NCBI GenBank assembly: GCA_043822065.1 | Contig: JBDRCC010000016.1 | Span: 1 to 38,334, forward strand | Source: JBDRCC01 sp043822065 [NCBI: archaeon] | GTDB lineage: Archaea; Undinarchaeota; CAZHTU01 | Direction: 5' to 3' | Length of the DNA stretch: 38,334 bases | Shown here: piece by piece, positions 24,051 to 31,511 of the stretch | Layout: every line of letters begins with the position of its first letter | Numbering within the stretch: the stretch's first letter is position 1 | Made by a program: the position numbers and the translations under genes | Notes under the pieces: generated by a model | What the model saw: only the letters and a program-made list of their open reading frames with translations | Databases searched by the model: none | What the model was told of the DNA's origin: nothing

Positions 24051-24054
24051 ACCT

Positions 24055-25068
24055 ATGAGGATTCTGGAGCTGATAACTGAAAAGCCACCTGTGAAAAGCG
24101 GCTTTGCCACCACTGCGCGCGTCCTTAAGGATGGGCTTGAGGCAAGGGGGCACACCGTCGATGTCCTTTCATTGGCCGACACAAAATTCTGGAAGCTCTA
24201 TGCATTCCGCCCGAACCTGATGTTCCTAAAGTGCCTGAAGCCATGGAAATACGACGTCATAAATGTCCATGGCAACTCGCCTTTCTTCAGCGAGCTTCTT
24301 GTTCTAAAGCTGGCGCCGTTCAGAAACAAGCTGGTCTATACGTTCCACTGCGATGCGAATTCAAAGTACTCTGCAATAAACAAGCTCTATAACTCGCTCC
24401 ACCGGCTTCTCCTGAAAATACCTGTCAAAGTAATTACCACCACTCCTGACTACAAAGCGTACTCAGGCGTCCCCTCGAAATCCGTTGCCATCCCCTTTGG
24501 GGTAGATAAAATTTCACTAAAGAAGAAGCCAGCCGGCTTTAACGTCCTCTTCGTAGGCCAGATGCGGCTCTACAAGGGGGTAGACGTTCTACTAAGGGCG
24601 TGGAAGGAAATCCAGGGAGATGGCCACCTTCATCTCGTGGGCGATGGAATAGACAAGGCGACTTGGATGGGACTAGCAAAGGAGCTTAATCTAAAGAATT
24701 TAACTTGGCATGGAAAAGTTGATGACAAGAAGCTAAGCGAGCTATACAACAAGTCGCATGTTATCGTGCTGCCGTCAGTCAACACCGGCGAGGCCTTTGG
24801 CATAGTGCTCCTTGAGGGCATGTCTCATGGATGCTTCCCAGTTTCATCCGACCTTATAGGGCTAAGGTATGTCGCAAGCCATTTCAGCTCAACATTCCCC
24901 GCCGGCAGTCACATAGGGCTCGCCAGGCTTCTTACAAAGATACGAAAGGAAAAGCAGTGGGCAACAAAAAGGGGCAACATCGGGGAGTTTCTGAAAGAGC
25001 ATACGTGGGCGAAATTCATCGACCGGTACGAAGCCGTTTACGCCTCCGTGGCAAAAAGTATAAAATAG
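24055..25068 (+). CDS. Family 4 glycosyltransferase (GT-B fold)
   Basis: Retaining GT4 of 337 residues acting on the cytoplasmic face. N-terminal half: ELITEKPPVKSGFATTAR near 5-22 (acceptor-side loop) and YTFHCDAN at about 95-102. C-terminal half: NVLFVGQMRLYKGVDVLL near 163-180 (strand and phosphate-contacting Lys), and TGEAFGIVLLEGMSHG with the EAFGIVLLE nucleotide-sugar motif at 246-254. The ATG at 24055 begins MRILELITEKP, a normal start; an earlier in-frame start at 23863 would lie inside the divergent gene. It probably adds one sugar to a lipid-linked glycan. The stop overlaps the promoter of the next gene. Confidence 0.88.
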   Translation: MRILELITEKPPVKSGFATTARVLKDGLEARGHTVDVLSLADTKFWKLYAFRPNLMFLKCLKPWKYDVINVHGNSPFFSELLVLKLAPFRNKLVYTFHCDANSKYSAINKLYNSLHRLLLKIPVKVITTTPDYKAYSGVPSKSVAIPFGVDKISLKKKPAGFNVLFVGQMRLYKGVDVLLRAWKEIQGDGHLHLVGDGIDKATWMGLAKELNLKNLTWHGKVDDKKLSELYNKSHVIVLPSVNTGEAFGIVLLEGMSHGCFPVSSDLIGLRYVASHFSSTFPAGSHIGLARLLTKIRKEKQWATKRGNIGEFLKEHTWAKFIDRYEAVYASVAKSIK

Positions 25069-25069
25069 C
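25058..25069 (+). promoter_or_regulatory. TATA-like box for the 25088 gene
   Basis: AGTATAAAATAG overlaps the last codons of the GT4 gene and ends about 19 nt before the ATG at 25088. It allows transcription separate from the upstream gene in spite of the 19-nt gap. Confidence 0.6.
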
Positions 25070-25087
25070 TGCATTTTTAGTGGAGAT

Positions 25088-27544
25088 ATGCGTTTTAGGT
25101 TGGGTGGTTTTGAAATAGCCCTTATTCTGTCTGCAGCCTGTTCCCAGCTTTTTGCAGGGGGGATAGCTATACTCCCCTTAGCCATAATTACCGCGCTCTA
25201 TCTCGCAAAAGGAAAGGCAGACGAGAGCAAGCTTATACTGATGGCACTGTTCGCAATTTTTATACCCCAGCCATCGTTCTTGCTGTACTTTGTTATCCTA
25301 TTTCCAGTTGGCTACGTCCTCACGCATTTTTTTGGCTCCGAGCTGACTTTTCTTGAGAGGCTCCTCGTTTCGTTCCCGCTTACCCTGCTATTTTTTATAC
25401 CTATCCAGCTCCTCTCCTACTTAAATTTCCCAATATCGACCGGGCTGATGCTATTTGTCGTTTCAATCGCCCCCTTGTCATTTCTCTACTTTAATCACAA
25501 AAGAGTCGCCACAGAGATTAAGCATCTCGCCAAGCTTCGGCTGAAGATTGACTCTGACCTGTTAGCCGCGCTCATCATACTGATATTTACAATCCTCGTA
25601 TGGTCTCCCCTCCTTACCGAGGCCGCCATTCCAAGGACGGCCGGGGCTGGCTACTACGCGTATGTTGCTGTTTTTGAGGAGCGGATAAACAACTTTCATT
25701 CCGTCCCCCTGTGGGACCACTACCAGAACCTCGGGTTCGCGATATTCACATTTGACAGCTTAGTTTACTTTTACACAGTCGGCTACGTGGATATGCTAAA
25801 TCCGCTCCTTAACCTCACTGGCGACTTCAATTGCCTCTTCTTCCTAAGCATGTTCCTTCTCGGCCTCAGCATATATGCCCTCTCCAAGCGGGTAGGCTTT
25901 GCAACCTATCCCTCCGTGCTTCCTGCGCTTTTTTTCCTTTCAAACCCATATCTCTCGCGCCTCGGAATATTTACCGGCTACAGCAAGACCTTCTTTGCAT
26001 TCGCCTGGGCGCCTCTCATAATCATTCTATTCATGATTGCTGCGAAAAACGCGAAATACTTCCTATTGGCTGCGCTTCTTGCAGTGACAATGTTTATGTC
26101 CCACCAGCACGTCATCATCCAGGCTGGGGCCCTTGCTTTCCTTTACTATCTCCTCACAAACCTTTCTGGAAAAAAACTAATCCCTAACTCGGACCTGAAG
26201 TACCTTCTCCCTGCTGCGGCGCTCTTTGTGGGTGTACTCTCCTTTTACATAGTCCCTGCGCTTGCCTACATGAAGGGCCACACCCTCCTTGGCGAATATC
26301 CTTACTACACCCTCAAGAATTTCCTATTGCAGTTCTTAAGAGAGTCAAAAGGAATTGACAGCAACGCAGGCATAGGGCTTACTGCGTGCGCGTTTGCTGG
26401 AATTGCGGGCTACTACTCAAAAAAGAGGGAGCGGGCTCTTGCACTCCTGTTTGCCTCCCTTCTCATTCTAACTGCGCTTTACTACCTGCCGGGGGTAAGC
26501 CAGTACTACAACAAGACAATCGACATAGAAAAGCTGGAGCTTGTCTGGCTGCTCGTATTCTCAATATCCGTCCCTGGCATATTTGCCATTACGAAAGACA
26601 AAAAGCTGCGCGGTGCAATCTTTTTCATCCTGCTCATAGTGGTGGGGTACTATGCCGCAGAAACCCAAGCAAAAAACAAGGAATGGGTGTCGGAGCAGTT
26701 CCAGAACGGCCAGATAATGACGGCTGAAATGGACTTCCTCAAGACGCTGCCCCCTGCTAGGTTCCTGACGTATGGCGTCTTTTCACCTGTGATTGACCAG
26801 ATAATCCCGCTCTTTACTGGCAAGCCTGCCGTCGGCAATGCAAACAGGATGGCTCAGCAGACAAACATCTACTTCTACAAAGTCCACAGCATAATGACGG
26901 AATCCGTGCCGGAGGGTGCAACCCTCGAATACGTCTTGAACGTCCTGAGGCAGTCTTGGGCGGGATACATCGTACTAAACGCCTGCACGCCGTCTGGCTT
27001 TGAGGTATTCAATATCTTCAAGGAAAGCACAGTCCCAGCAATATATTTCGACCAGCAGTGCATGCTCATACTAAACCCAAATCCCGGCGCATTTGCCGAA
27101 AAAGTCGCACTCTCAAAAGTAAGCCTGACCGAAAAGGAGCTCTACGACACACCGGGCGCGTATAAGGTAGCTGACTTCAGGTATCGGCAGCCCGGCGACA
27201 GTTTTGATTACCAGATAAAATTCCCTGCTGACGTCTCTTTGGTGCCTGAGCCGGTTGAGCTGCAGTTCTCCCGCCCTTCGCCAGAGGAAATCCACATCTA
27301 CGGCGATTTCAAAAAAGGCGACTGGGTCCTTGTCAAGGAGGAGGAATTCCCGCGCTGGAGGGCGTATACTGGCGGGAAAGAGCTGCGGGTTGAAATGTCC
27401 AACCTTGGCTTGATGCTAATCCAGGCGGAGACTGGCAATGAAATAACTTTGCTCCACAAACCAGCACCCTTCGAAGTGCTTTTGGCAGCCATAAGCACAA
27501 TTTTGCTCCTCTCAGTTTTTTTAGCATTGAGGGGCAAAGAATAA
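25088..27544 (+). CDS. Large GT-C-like membrane protein with DUF1616-like N-terminus
   Basis: Polytopic membrane protein of 818 residues. Residues about 1-135 resemble DUF1616 (PVGYVLTHFF, then ERLLVSFPLTLLFFIP). Next comes a GT-C-type part with external loop AGAGYYAYVAVFEERINNF and VPLWDHYQNLGFAIF, resembling the membrane family named for 6-pyruvoyl-tetrahydropterin synthase-related proteins; SNPYLSRLGIFTGY and MSHQHVIIQ follow. About 14 helices in all. The C-terminal soluble domain has WVLVKEEEFPRWRAYTGGKE, like the YfhO tail, then a last helix. Inferred role: transfer of a lipid-linked sugar or handling of surface glycan outside the cell. No oligosaccharyltransferase WWDYG motif is seen. 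Confidence 0.75.
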   Translation: MRFRLGGFEIALILSAACSQLFAGGIAILPLAIITALYLAKGKADESKLILMALFAIFIPQPSFLLYFVILFPVGYVLTHFFGSELTFLERLLVSFPLTLLFFIPIQLLSYLNFPISTGLMLFVVSIAPLSFLYFNHKRVATEIKHLAKLRLKIDSDLLAALIILIFTILVWSPLLTEAAIPRTAGAGYYAYVAVFEERINNFHSVPLWDHYQNLGFAIFTFDSLVYFYTVGYVDMLNPLLNLTGDFNCLFFLSMFLLGLSIYALSKRVGFATYPSVLPALFFLSNPYLSRLGIFTGYSKTFFAFAWAPLIIILFMIAAKNAKYFLLAALLAVTMFMSHQHVIIQAGALAFLYYLLTNLSGKKLIPNSDLKYLLPAAALFVGVLSFYIVPALAYMKGHTLLGEYPYYTLKNFLLQFLRESKGIDSNAGIGLTACAFAGIAGYYSKKRERALALLFASLLILTALYYLPGVSQYYNKTIDIEKLELVWLLVFSISVPGIFAITKDKKLRGAIFFILLIVVGYYAAETQAKNKEWVSEQFQNGQIMTAEMDFLKTLPPARFLTYGVFSPVIDQIIPLFTGKPAVGNANRMAQQTNIYFYKVHSIMTESVPEGATLEYVLNVLRQSWAGYIVLNACTPSGFEVFNIFKESTVPAIYFDQQCMLILNPNPGAFAEKVALSKVSLTEKELYDTPGAYKVADFRYRQPGDSFDYQIKFPADVSLVPEPVELQFSRPSPEEIHIYGDFKKGDWVLVKEEEFPRWRAYTGGKELRVEMSNLGLMLIQAETGNEITLLHKPAPFEVLLAAISTILLLSVFLALRGKE

Positions 27545-27553
27545 TTATATAAC
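27545..27553 (+). promoter_or_regulatory. TATA-like box for the CDP-sugar operon
   Basis: TTATATAAC ends 23 nt before the ATG at 27577, just after the stop of the preceding gene. It is the only candidate promoter for the following six overlapping genes. Confidence 0.65.
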
Positions 27554-27576
27554 GCCTAAACCTGTAAACTATCAAT

Positions 27577-28350
27577 ATGAAGGACCTGCAAGCCGTCATA
27601 CTCTGCGGGGGGAAGGGAACCCGCCTCAGGGAAGAGACTGAATACAAGCCCAAGCCAATGGTGCCAATCGGCGGAATGCCAATACTGTGGCACATAATGA
27701 AAACCTACTCCAATTACGGCGTGCGGCGATTCGTCCTCTGCCTTGGGTACAAAGGCGAGATGATTAAGGAATACTTCATGAATTTTGGCTGGATGAGCAA
27801 CGACTTTTCACTCAAGACACAGTCCAAGATGGAATACGTCACCCACAAGGACTTGGAGGACTGGGAAATAGTATTCGCTGACACCGGCATTGAAACGCCT
27901 ACCGGGGGCAGGATAAAAAAGATAGAAAAACATATCGATGGGGATAATTTCTTCGCAACCTATGGGGATGGAGTGTCAAACATTAATATCACCACCCTTA
28001 GAGACCACCACGTGAAAATGGGGAAAATAGGCACCCTTACTGCAGTCCACCCAACCTCACAGTTTGGGGTCGTAGAGCTTGAAAACGGGCTGGTGAAGTC
28101 TTTCAAGCAAAAGCCGCGCCTGGAAGGCATAATAAACGGCGGCTTCTTCGCCTTTAAGACTGATTTCTTCGACTATGTCAAGGAAGAATCCGTGCTCGAG
28201 GAGGATCCCCTGCTTTCGCTCGTCAAAAAACGCCAGCTAGCCGCTTACCACCACACAGACTTTTGGCACTGCATGGACACTTTCAAAGACGTAACTGCCC
28301 TGAACCAGATGTGGGACTCTGGCAACCGGCCATGGGTGGTGTGGAAATGA
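27577..28350 (+). CDS. rfbF: Glucose-1-phosphate cytidylyltransferase
   Basis: Makes CDP-glucose from CTP and glucose-1-phosphate, the entry step of CDP-6-deoxysugar pathways. 257 residues, the normal length. Motifs: LCGGKGTRLREET at 9-21 (nucleotide loop), KPKPMVPIG at 24-32, ATYGDGVSN at 127-135 (metal-binding Asp), QKPR at 178-181 in the EKP position, INGGFF at 186-191, and FWHCMDT near the end. The REET variant after GTRL and the YGDG motif are typical of RfbF rather than RmlA. First gene of a six-gene operon in which all junctions overlap; its stop overlaps the rfbG start (ATGA). Confidence 0.93.
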   Translation: MKDLQAVILCGGKGTRLREETEYKPKPMVPIGGMPILWHIMKTYSNYGVRRFVLCLGYKGEMIKEYFMNFGWMSNDFSLKTQSKMEYVTHKDLEDWEIVFADTGIETPTGGRIKKIEKHIDGDNFFATYGDGVSNINITTLRDHHVKMGKIGTLTAVHPTSQFGVVELENGLVKSFKQKPRLEGIINGGFFAFKTDFFDYVKEESVLEEDPLLSLVKKRQLAAYHHTDFWHCMDTFKDVTALNQMWDSGNRPWVVWK

Positions 28351-29321
28351 ACTGGCAGAACAAAAACGTCCTGATAACCGGCGCAAGCGGCATGCTTGGC
28401 TCGCAGCTAACGAGCGACCTTCTGGGCAGGCGGGCAAATGTCGTCGCCATAATGCGCGACTGGGTCCCAACCTCAGAGCTCGTTAAGTCAGACAATTTTA
28501 ACAAAGTATCAGTCGTCCATGGAAACCTTGAGGACTACCATTTAGTTGAGCGGGTCTTCAACGAATACGAGGTTGAATGCTGCTTCCATCTCGCGGCCCA
28601 GACAATAGTCGGAACAGCCAACCGCTCCCCGCTTTCTACGTTCGACTCAAACCTAAAGGGGACTTGGAACATCCTCGAAGCCGCTAGAAACAGCAGGCTG
28701 CTCGAAAAGCTTGTAGTCGCGTCAAGCGATAAGGCATACGGAACCCAGGAAAAGCTGCCCTACACTGAAGATTCCCCTTTGCGGGCAAGTCATATCTACG
28801 ACGTCTCAAAGACTTGCACCGACCTAATCGCCCAGGCATACTACAACACCTACTCCCTGCCAGTGGGGATTACGCGCTGCGGGAACATTTTCGGGCAGGG
28901 CGACCTTAACTTCAACAGGATAGTCCCGGGCACGATACGCTCAGTGCTGATGAAGGAGCGGCCAATAATACGGAGCGACGGCAAGTTCGTGCGCGACTAC
29001 TTCTACGTCAAGGACGCATCCGTTGCGTGCATGGCTCTCGCCGAGGGGCTTGAAAACAAGCGAAACTGGGGGCAAGCGTTCAACTTCAGCAATGAAGAGC
29101 CAACGGCTGTCCTAGAGATAGTTCAAAAGATACTCAAACTTATGAACTCTAAGCTAAAGCCCGTTGTACTAAACCAGGCGAGCGGGGAGATAAGGGAGCA
29201 GTACCTTTCCAGCAAAAAGGCAAGGTCTGTCCTCGGCTGGAAGCCAAAATATACTCTCGAGGCTGGAGTGAAAGAGACAATAGGATGGTATAGGGCTTTT
29301 TTCAAGGGTGCAGCAAAGTGA
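28347..29321 (+). CDS. rfbG: CDP-glucose 4,6-dehydratase
   Basis: Extended SDR that converts CDP-glucose to CDP-4-keto-6-deoxyglucose. 324 residues. Motifs: TGASGMLGSQ at 11-20, HLAAQTIVGT at 81-90, and ASSDKAYGT at 125-133, with Asp128 and Lys129 in place of the usual Thr-Asp-Glu of dTDP/GDP dehydratases; this SDK signature is typical of RfbG. HIYDVSKTCTDL has Tyr151 and Lys155; TRCGNIFGQGD follows. The ATG at 28347 overlaps the rfbF stop; an earlier in-frame start inside rfbF (28263) would add unrelated residues. Its adjacency to rfbF makes the assignment strong. Confidence 0.92.
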   Translation: MNWQNKNVLITGASGMLGSQLTSDLLGRRANVVAIMRDWVPTSELVKSDNFNKVSVVHGNLEDYHLVERVFNEYEVECCFHLAAQTIVGTANRSPLSTFDSNLKGTWNILEAARNSRLLEKLVVASSDKAYGTQEKLPYTEDSPLRASHIYDVSKTCTDLIAQAYYNTYSLPVGITRCGNIFGQGDLNFNRIVPGTIRSVLMKERPIIRSDGKFVRDYFYVKDASVACMALAEGLENKRNWGQAFNFSNEEPTAVLEIVQKILKLMNSKLKPVVLNQASGEIREQYLSSKKARSVLGWKPKYTLEAGVKETIGWYRAFFKGAAK

Positions 29322-29767
29322 TAGACGGCGTCAAGACAAAACCCCTCAAGCAGATAGTGGATGAGCGCGGCAAGGTCGGGCACATCATGCGCAAAGACGA
29401 CGAAATATTCGAGAAGTTCGGTGAGGTCTACCTTACTGTAGGGAATCCTGGCATTGTCAAGGGATGGCATTACCACAAGACGCAGACGGATAACTTTGCC
29501 GTAGTCAAAGGTCTTATGAAGCTAGTGCTCTACGACAGCAGAAAAAACTCTCCCACAAAGGGCGAACTAAATGAGTTTCTTGTCGGCGACGAAAACCATC
29601 AGCTTGTCAAGATACCTCCTGGCGTTGTGCACGGCTTCACGGCGATAGGCGCCGAGCCTGCGTATGCCATAAATGTCTGCACAGAAGTCTACAACCCAGA
29701 GGATGAGTTCCGGATTGACCCCTACAAAAACGACATACCCTACGACTGGAAGCTGGAAGAAGGATGA
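29318..29767 (+). CDS. dTDP-4-dehydrorhamnose 3,5-epimerase (RmlC)-like cupin
   Basis: Cupin of 149 residues, shorter than standard RmlC (about 180). KGWHYHK at 48-54 supplies the catalytic His; PPGVVHGFTAIG at 100-111 is the second cupin motif; VYNPEDEFRIDPYKND and IPYDW at 140-144 match the RmlC C-terminus. In my rough alignment the catalytic Tyr of RmlC (in the FLYK segment) corresponds to Asn119, so it may epimerise only one carbon or act as an isomerase. Given rfbF/rfbG upstream, its likely substrate is CDP-4-keto-6-deoxyglucose. The start codon is GTG, kept in a GTGA overlap with the rfbG stop. Confidence 0.8.
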   Translation: MIDGVKTKPLKQIVDERGKVGHIMRKDDEIFEKFGEVYLTVGNPGIVKGWHYHKTQTDNFAVVKGLMKLVLYDSRKNSPTKGELNEFLVGDENHQLVKIPPGVVHGFTAIGAEPAYAINVCTEVYNPEDEFRIDPYKNDIPYDWKLEEG

Positions 29768-30639
29768 AGCGTGTCATCGTCACTGGTGCATCTGGGTTCA
29801 TAGGCAGAAAAATTCTTGAGGCATTTGCAGGGAGGTACGAGCTGTACGGGACCTACTTTGGGTCAGCCGCTCCGAATCTCGACTTCCTCGACATTCGGGA
29901 CAAAACTGCAGTTCTTGAGTACTTTTCCAAGATAAAGCCGGCTATCGTCATACACTGCGCAGCAGTGCCAAACGTCAACTACTGCGAGACGAATCCTGAC
30001 CTCTGTCGGCAGGTTAACGTCGACGGCACGATAAACGTCGTAGAGGCGTCAAAACTCAACAGTTCCAAAATGGTCTTTATGTCAACTGATTACATCTTTG
30101 ACGGAAAGGATGGGCCGTACTCAGAGGAATCAAAGCCGAACCCCCTGAACAACTACGGGAGGATGAAGATAGACTGCGAGCAGCACATAACTGCCAAGCT
30201 TTCCGACTATCTGATAATACGGACTACCAACGTTTTTGGCTGGGGCCAAAATTCAAAAAACTTTGCTATGTTCCTCATTTCAAAGCTCAAGGCAGGGGAA
30301 AAAGTTTATGTTGCAGAGGACCAATACGGCAACCCCACTTTGGTGGACAACCTTGCCCAGGCAATCCTTGAGCTCGTAGACCGTGGCAAGCAGGGCGTAT
30401 ACAATATAGTGGGCCCAGAAAATTTGAACCGGTACGAGTTCTCTTTGAGGATTGCGAAAGCTTTTAATCTCAATGCTCGATTAGTAGTTCCACGCAAAAC
30501 TGAACAGCTGGCTCAGCCAGCGCCCAGGCCAAAGCACTCTGGCTTCATTACCGACAAAGCATCACGAGAGCTAAAAACCAAGCTGCTTAACACTGACGCC
30601 GGGCTATCTGTCATGAAACGCCAAATGGATGTGAAATGA
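29764..30639 (+). CDS. dTDP-4-dehydrorhamnose reductase (RmlD)-like SDR
   Basis: NAD(P)H-dependent 4-ketoreductase of 291 residues that would finish a 6-deoxysugar nucleotide. Motifs: TGASGFIGRK at 7-16, HCAAVPNVNYCE near 64-75, MSTDYIFDG at 106-114 (the RmlD signature), YGRMK with Tyr131 and Lys135, RTTNVFGWG, and an NPTLVDNLAQAI segment normally contacting the nucleotide sugar. Position after rfbF, rfbG and the RmlC-like gene suggests a CDP-linked 4-keto substrate rather than dTDP. ATGA overlaps join it to both neighbours. A dTDP-rhamnose role cannot be excluded if dTDP-4-keto-6-deoxyglucose is made elsewhere. Confidence 0.87.
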   Translation: MKRVIVTGASGFIGRKILEAFAGRYELYGTYFGSAAPNLDFLDIRDKTAVLEYFSKIKPAIVIHCAAVPNVNYCETNPDLCRQVNVDGTINVVEASKLNSSKMVFMSTDYIFDGKDGPYSEESKPNPLNNYGRMKIDCEQHITAKLSDYLIIRTTNVFGWGQNSKNFAMFLISKLKAGEKVYVAEDQYGNPTLVDNLAQAILELVDRGKQGVYNIVGPENLNRYEFSLRIAKAFNLNARLVVPRKTEQLAQPAPRPKHSGFITDKASRELKTKLLNTDAGLSVMKRQMDVK

Positions 30640-31511
30640 ACAAGCAAAAATGCAATATCTGCGGTTCGAGCAAGTCTGAAGTGCTTATCGACCGCGGCGA
30701 TTACAAATTCGTTAAGTGCAAGGATTGCGACCTCATATACACTTTCCCCCAGCCGTCCTCAAAAACCCTTGACAAATTGTACTGCAAGGGCTATTTCAGG
30801 CGGGCAGCGGCAGTTGGCAAGTCCTTCAGGGATTACACAGTAGGTGTTGATGAGTACCTCAAAGTATTCAGGCGGAGGGCTAAAATAATATCGAAATACA
30901 AGAAAACTGGAGACATATTGGACGTTGGCTGCGCAATCGGATGCTTTTTAGAAGTGATGAAGGACCGCGGCTGGCACGTGTCCGGTGTGGACCTCTCGAA
31001 AGATGCAGTAGACTACTGCAAACAGCGATTTGGAGTAGAGGCTTTCAATGGGCCTCTCCAGGATGCAGGATTCAAAGAAAAGCAGTTTGATGTGATAACT
31101 CTTTGGGGCATCCTTGAGCACATGCGAGATCCAAATGCCGAGCTCGAGTACATGCGCACGCTCCTTAAGGACGATGGAATCCTCTTTGTCGAGACGCCTG
31201 ACATTGAAAGCTTTATGTTCCAGCTCTTAGAGAGCAAATGGCCGCACATGAAGCCAGAACACCTTTACCACTTCTCGAACAAGACTCTCGGCCAGCTGCT
31301 GAACTCAAAGGGTTTTGACGTATTGCGCGTTACTCGGCAGCATACTGGAAAGTACGTAGACATAGATTATCTCTTACACAGGGTCAAAAGCATAAATCCC
31401 CTCCTCTACCGCCTGCTTAGCCCCCTGCGCATAATTTCCCCCCTTAGCTTTTACATAAACCTCCGCGATGAGATGCTGTTCATTGCAAAAAAGAAGGAGA
31501 GCACGACTTGA
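30636..31511 (+). CDS. SAM-dependent methyltransferase with N-terminal zinc ribbon
   Basis: Methyltransferase of 291 residues. The N-terminus carries a zinc-ribbon pattern with Cys6, Cys9, Cys28 and Cys31. The Rossmann-like domain follows: ILDVGCAIGCFLEV at about 94-107 (SAM glycine loop), VSGVDLS at 115-121, and FDVITLWGILEHMRDP, the typical strand-4 motif of Methyltransf_23-type enzymes; PEHLYHFSN is near 208-216. Such enzymes are common in O-antigen and S-layer glycan loci. Operon position suggests O- or C-methylation of the 6-deoxysugar made by the upstream genes, but the target is not proven. ATGA and TTGA overlaps join it to its neighbours. Confidence 0.85.
   Translation: MNKQKCNICGSSKSEVLIDRGDYKFVKCKDCDLIYTFPQPSSKTLDKLYCKGYFRRAAAVGKSFRDYTVGVDEYLKVFRRRAKIISKYKKTGDILDVGCAIGCFLEVMKDRGWHVSGVDLSKDAVDYCKQRFGVEAFNGPLQDAGFKEKQFDVITLWGILEHMRDPNAELEYMRTLLKDDGILFVETPDIESFMFQLLESKWPHMKPEHLYHFSNKTLGQLLNSKGFDVLRVTRQHTGKYVDIDYLLHRVKSINPLLYRLLSPLRIISPLSFYINLRDEMLFIAKKKESTT

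Noticed and set aside
23863-24054. 64-residue N-terminal extension of the GT4 gene
   Set aside because: It would overlap the divergent GT-C gene and its promoter; the family-like N-terminus begins at the ATG at 24055.
24021-24182. 54-residue N-terminal extension of the GT-C gene at 22404-24020
   Set aside because: It reads through the divergent GT4 coding region and the TATA-like box; the ATG at 24020 has proper promoter spacing.
25088-27544. Oligosaccharyltransferase (AglB/STT3) identity for the 818-residue membrane protein
   Set aside because: No WWDYG or DxD-type STT3 motif set is visible, and the C-terminal domain resembles YfhO instead.
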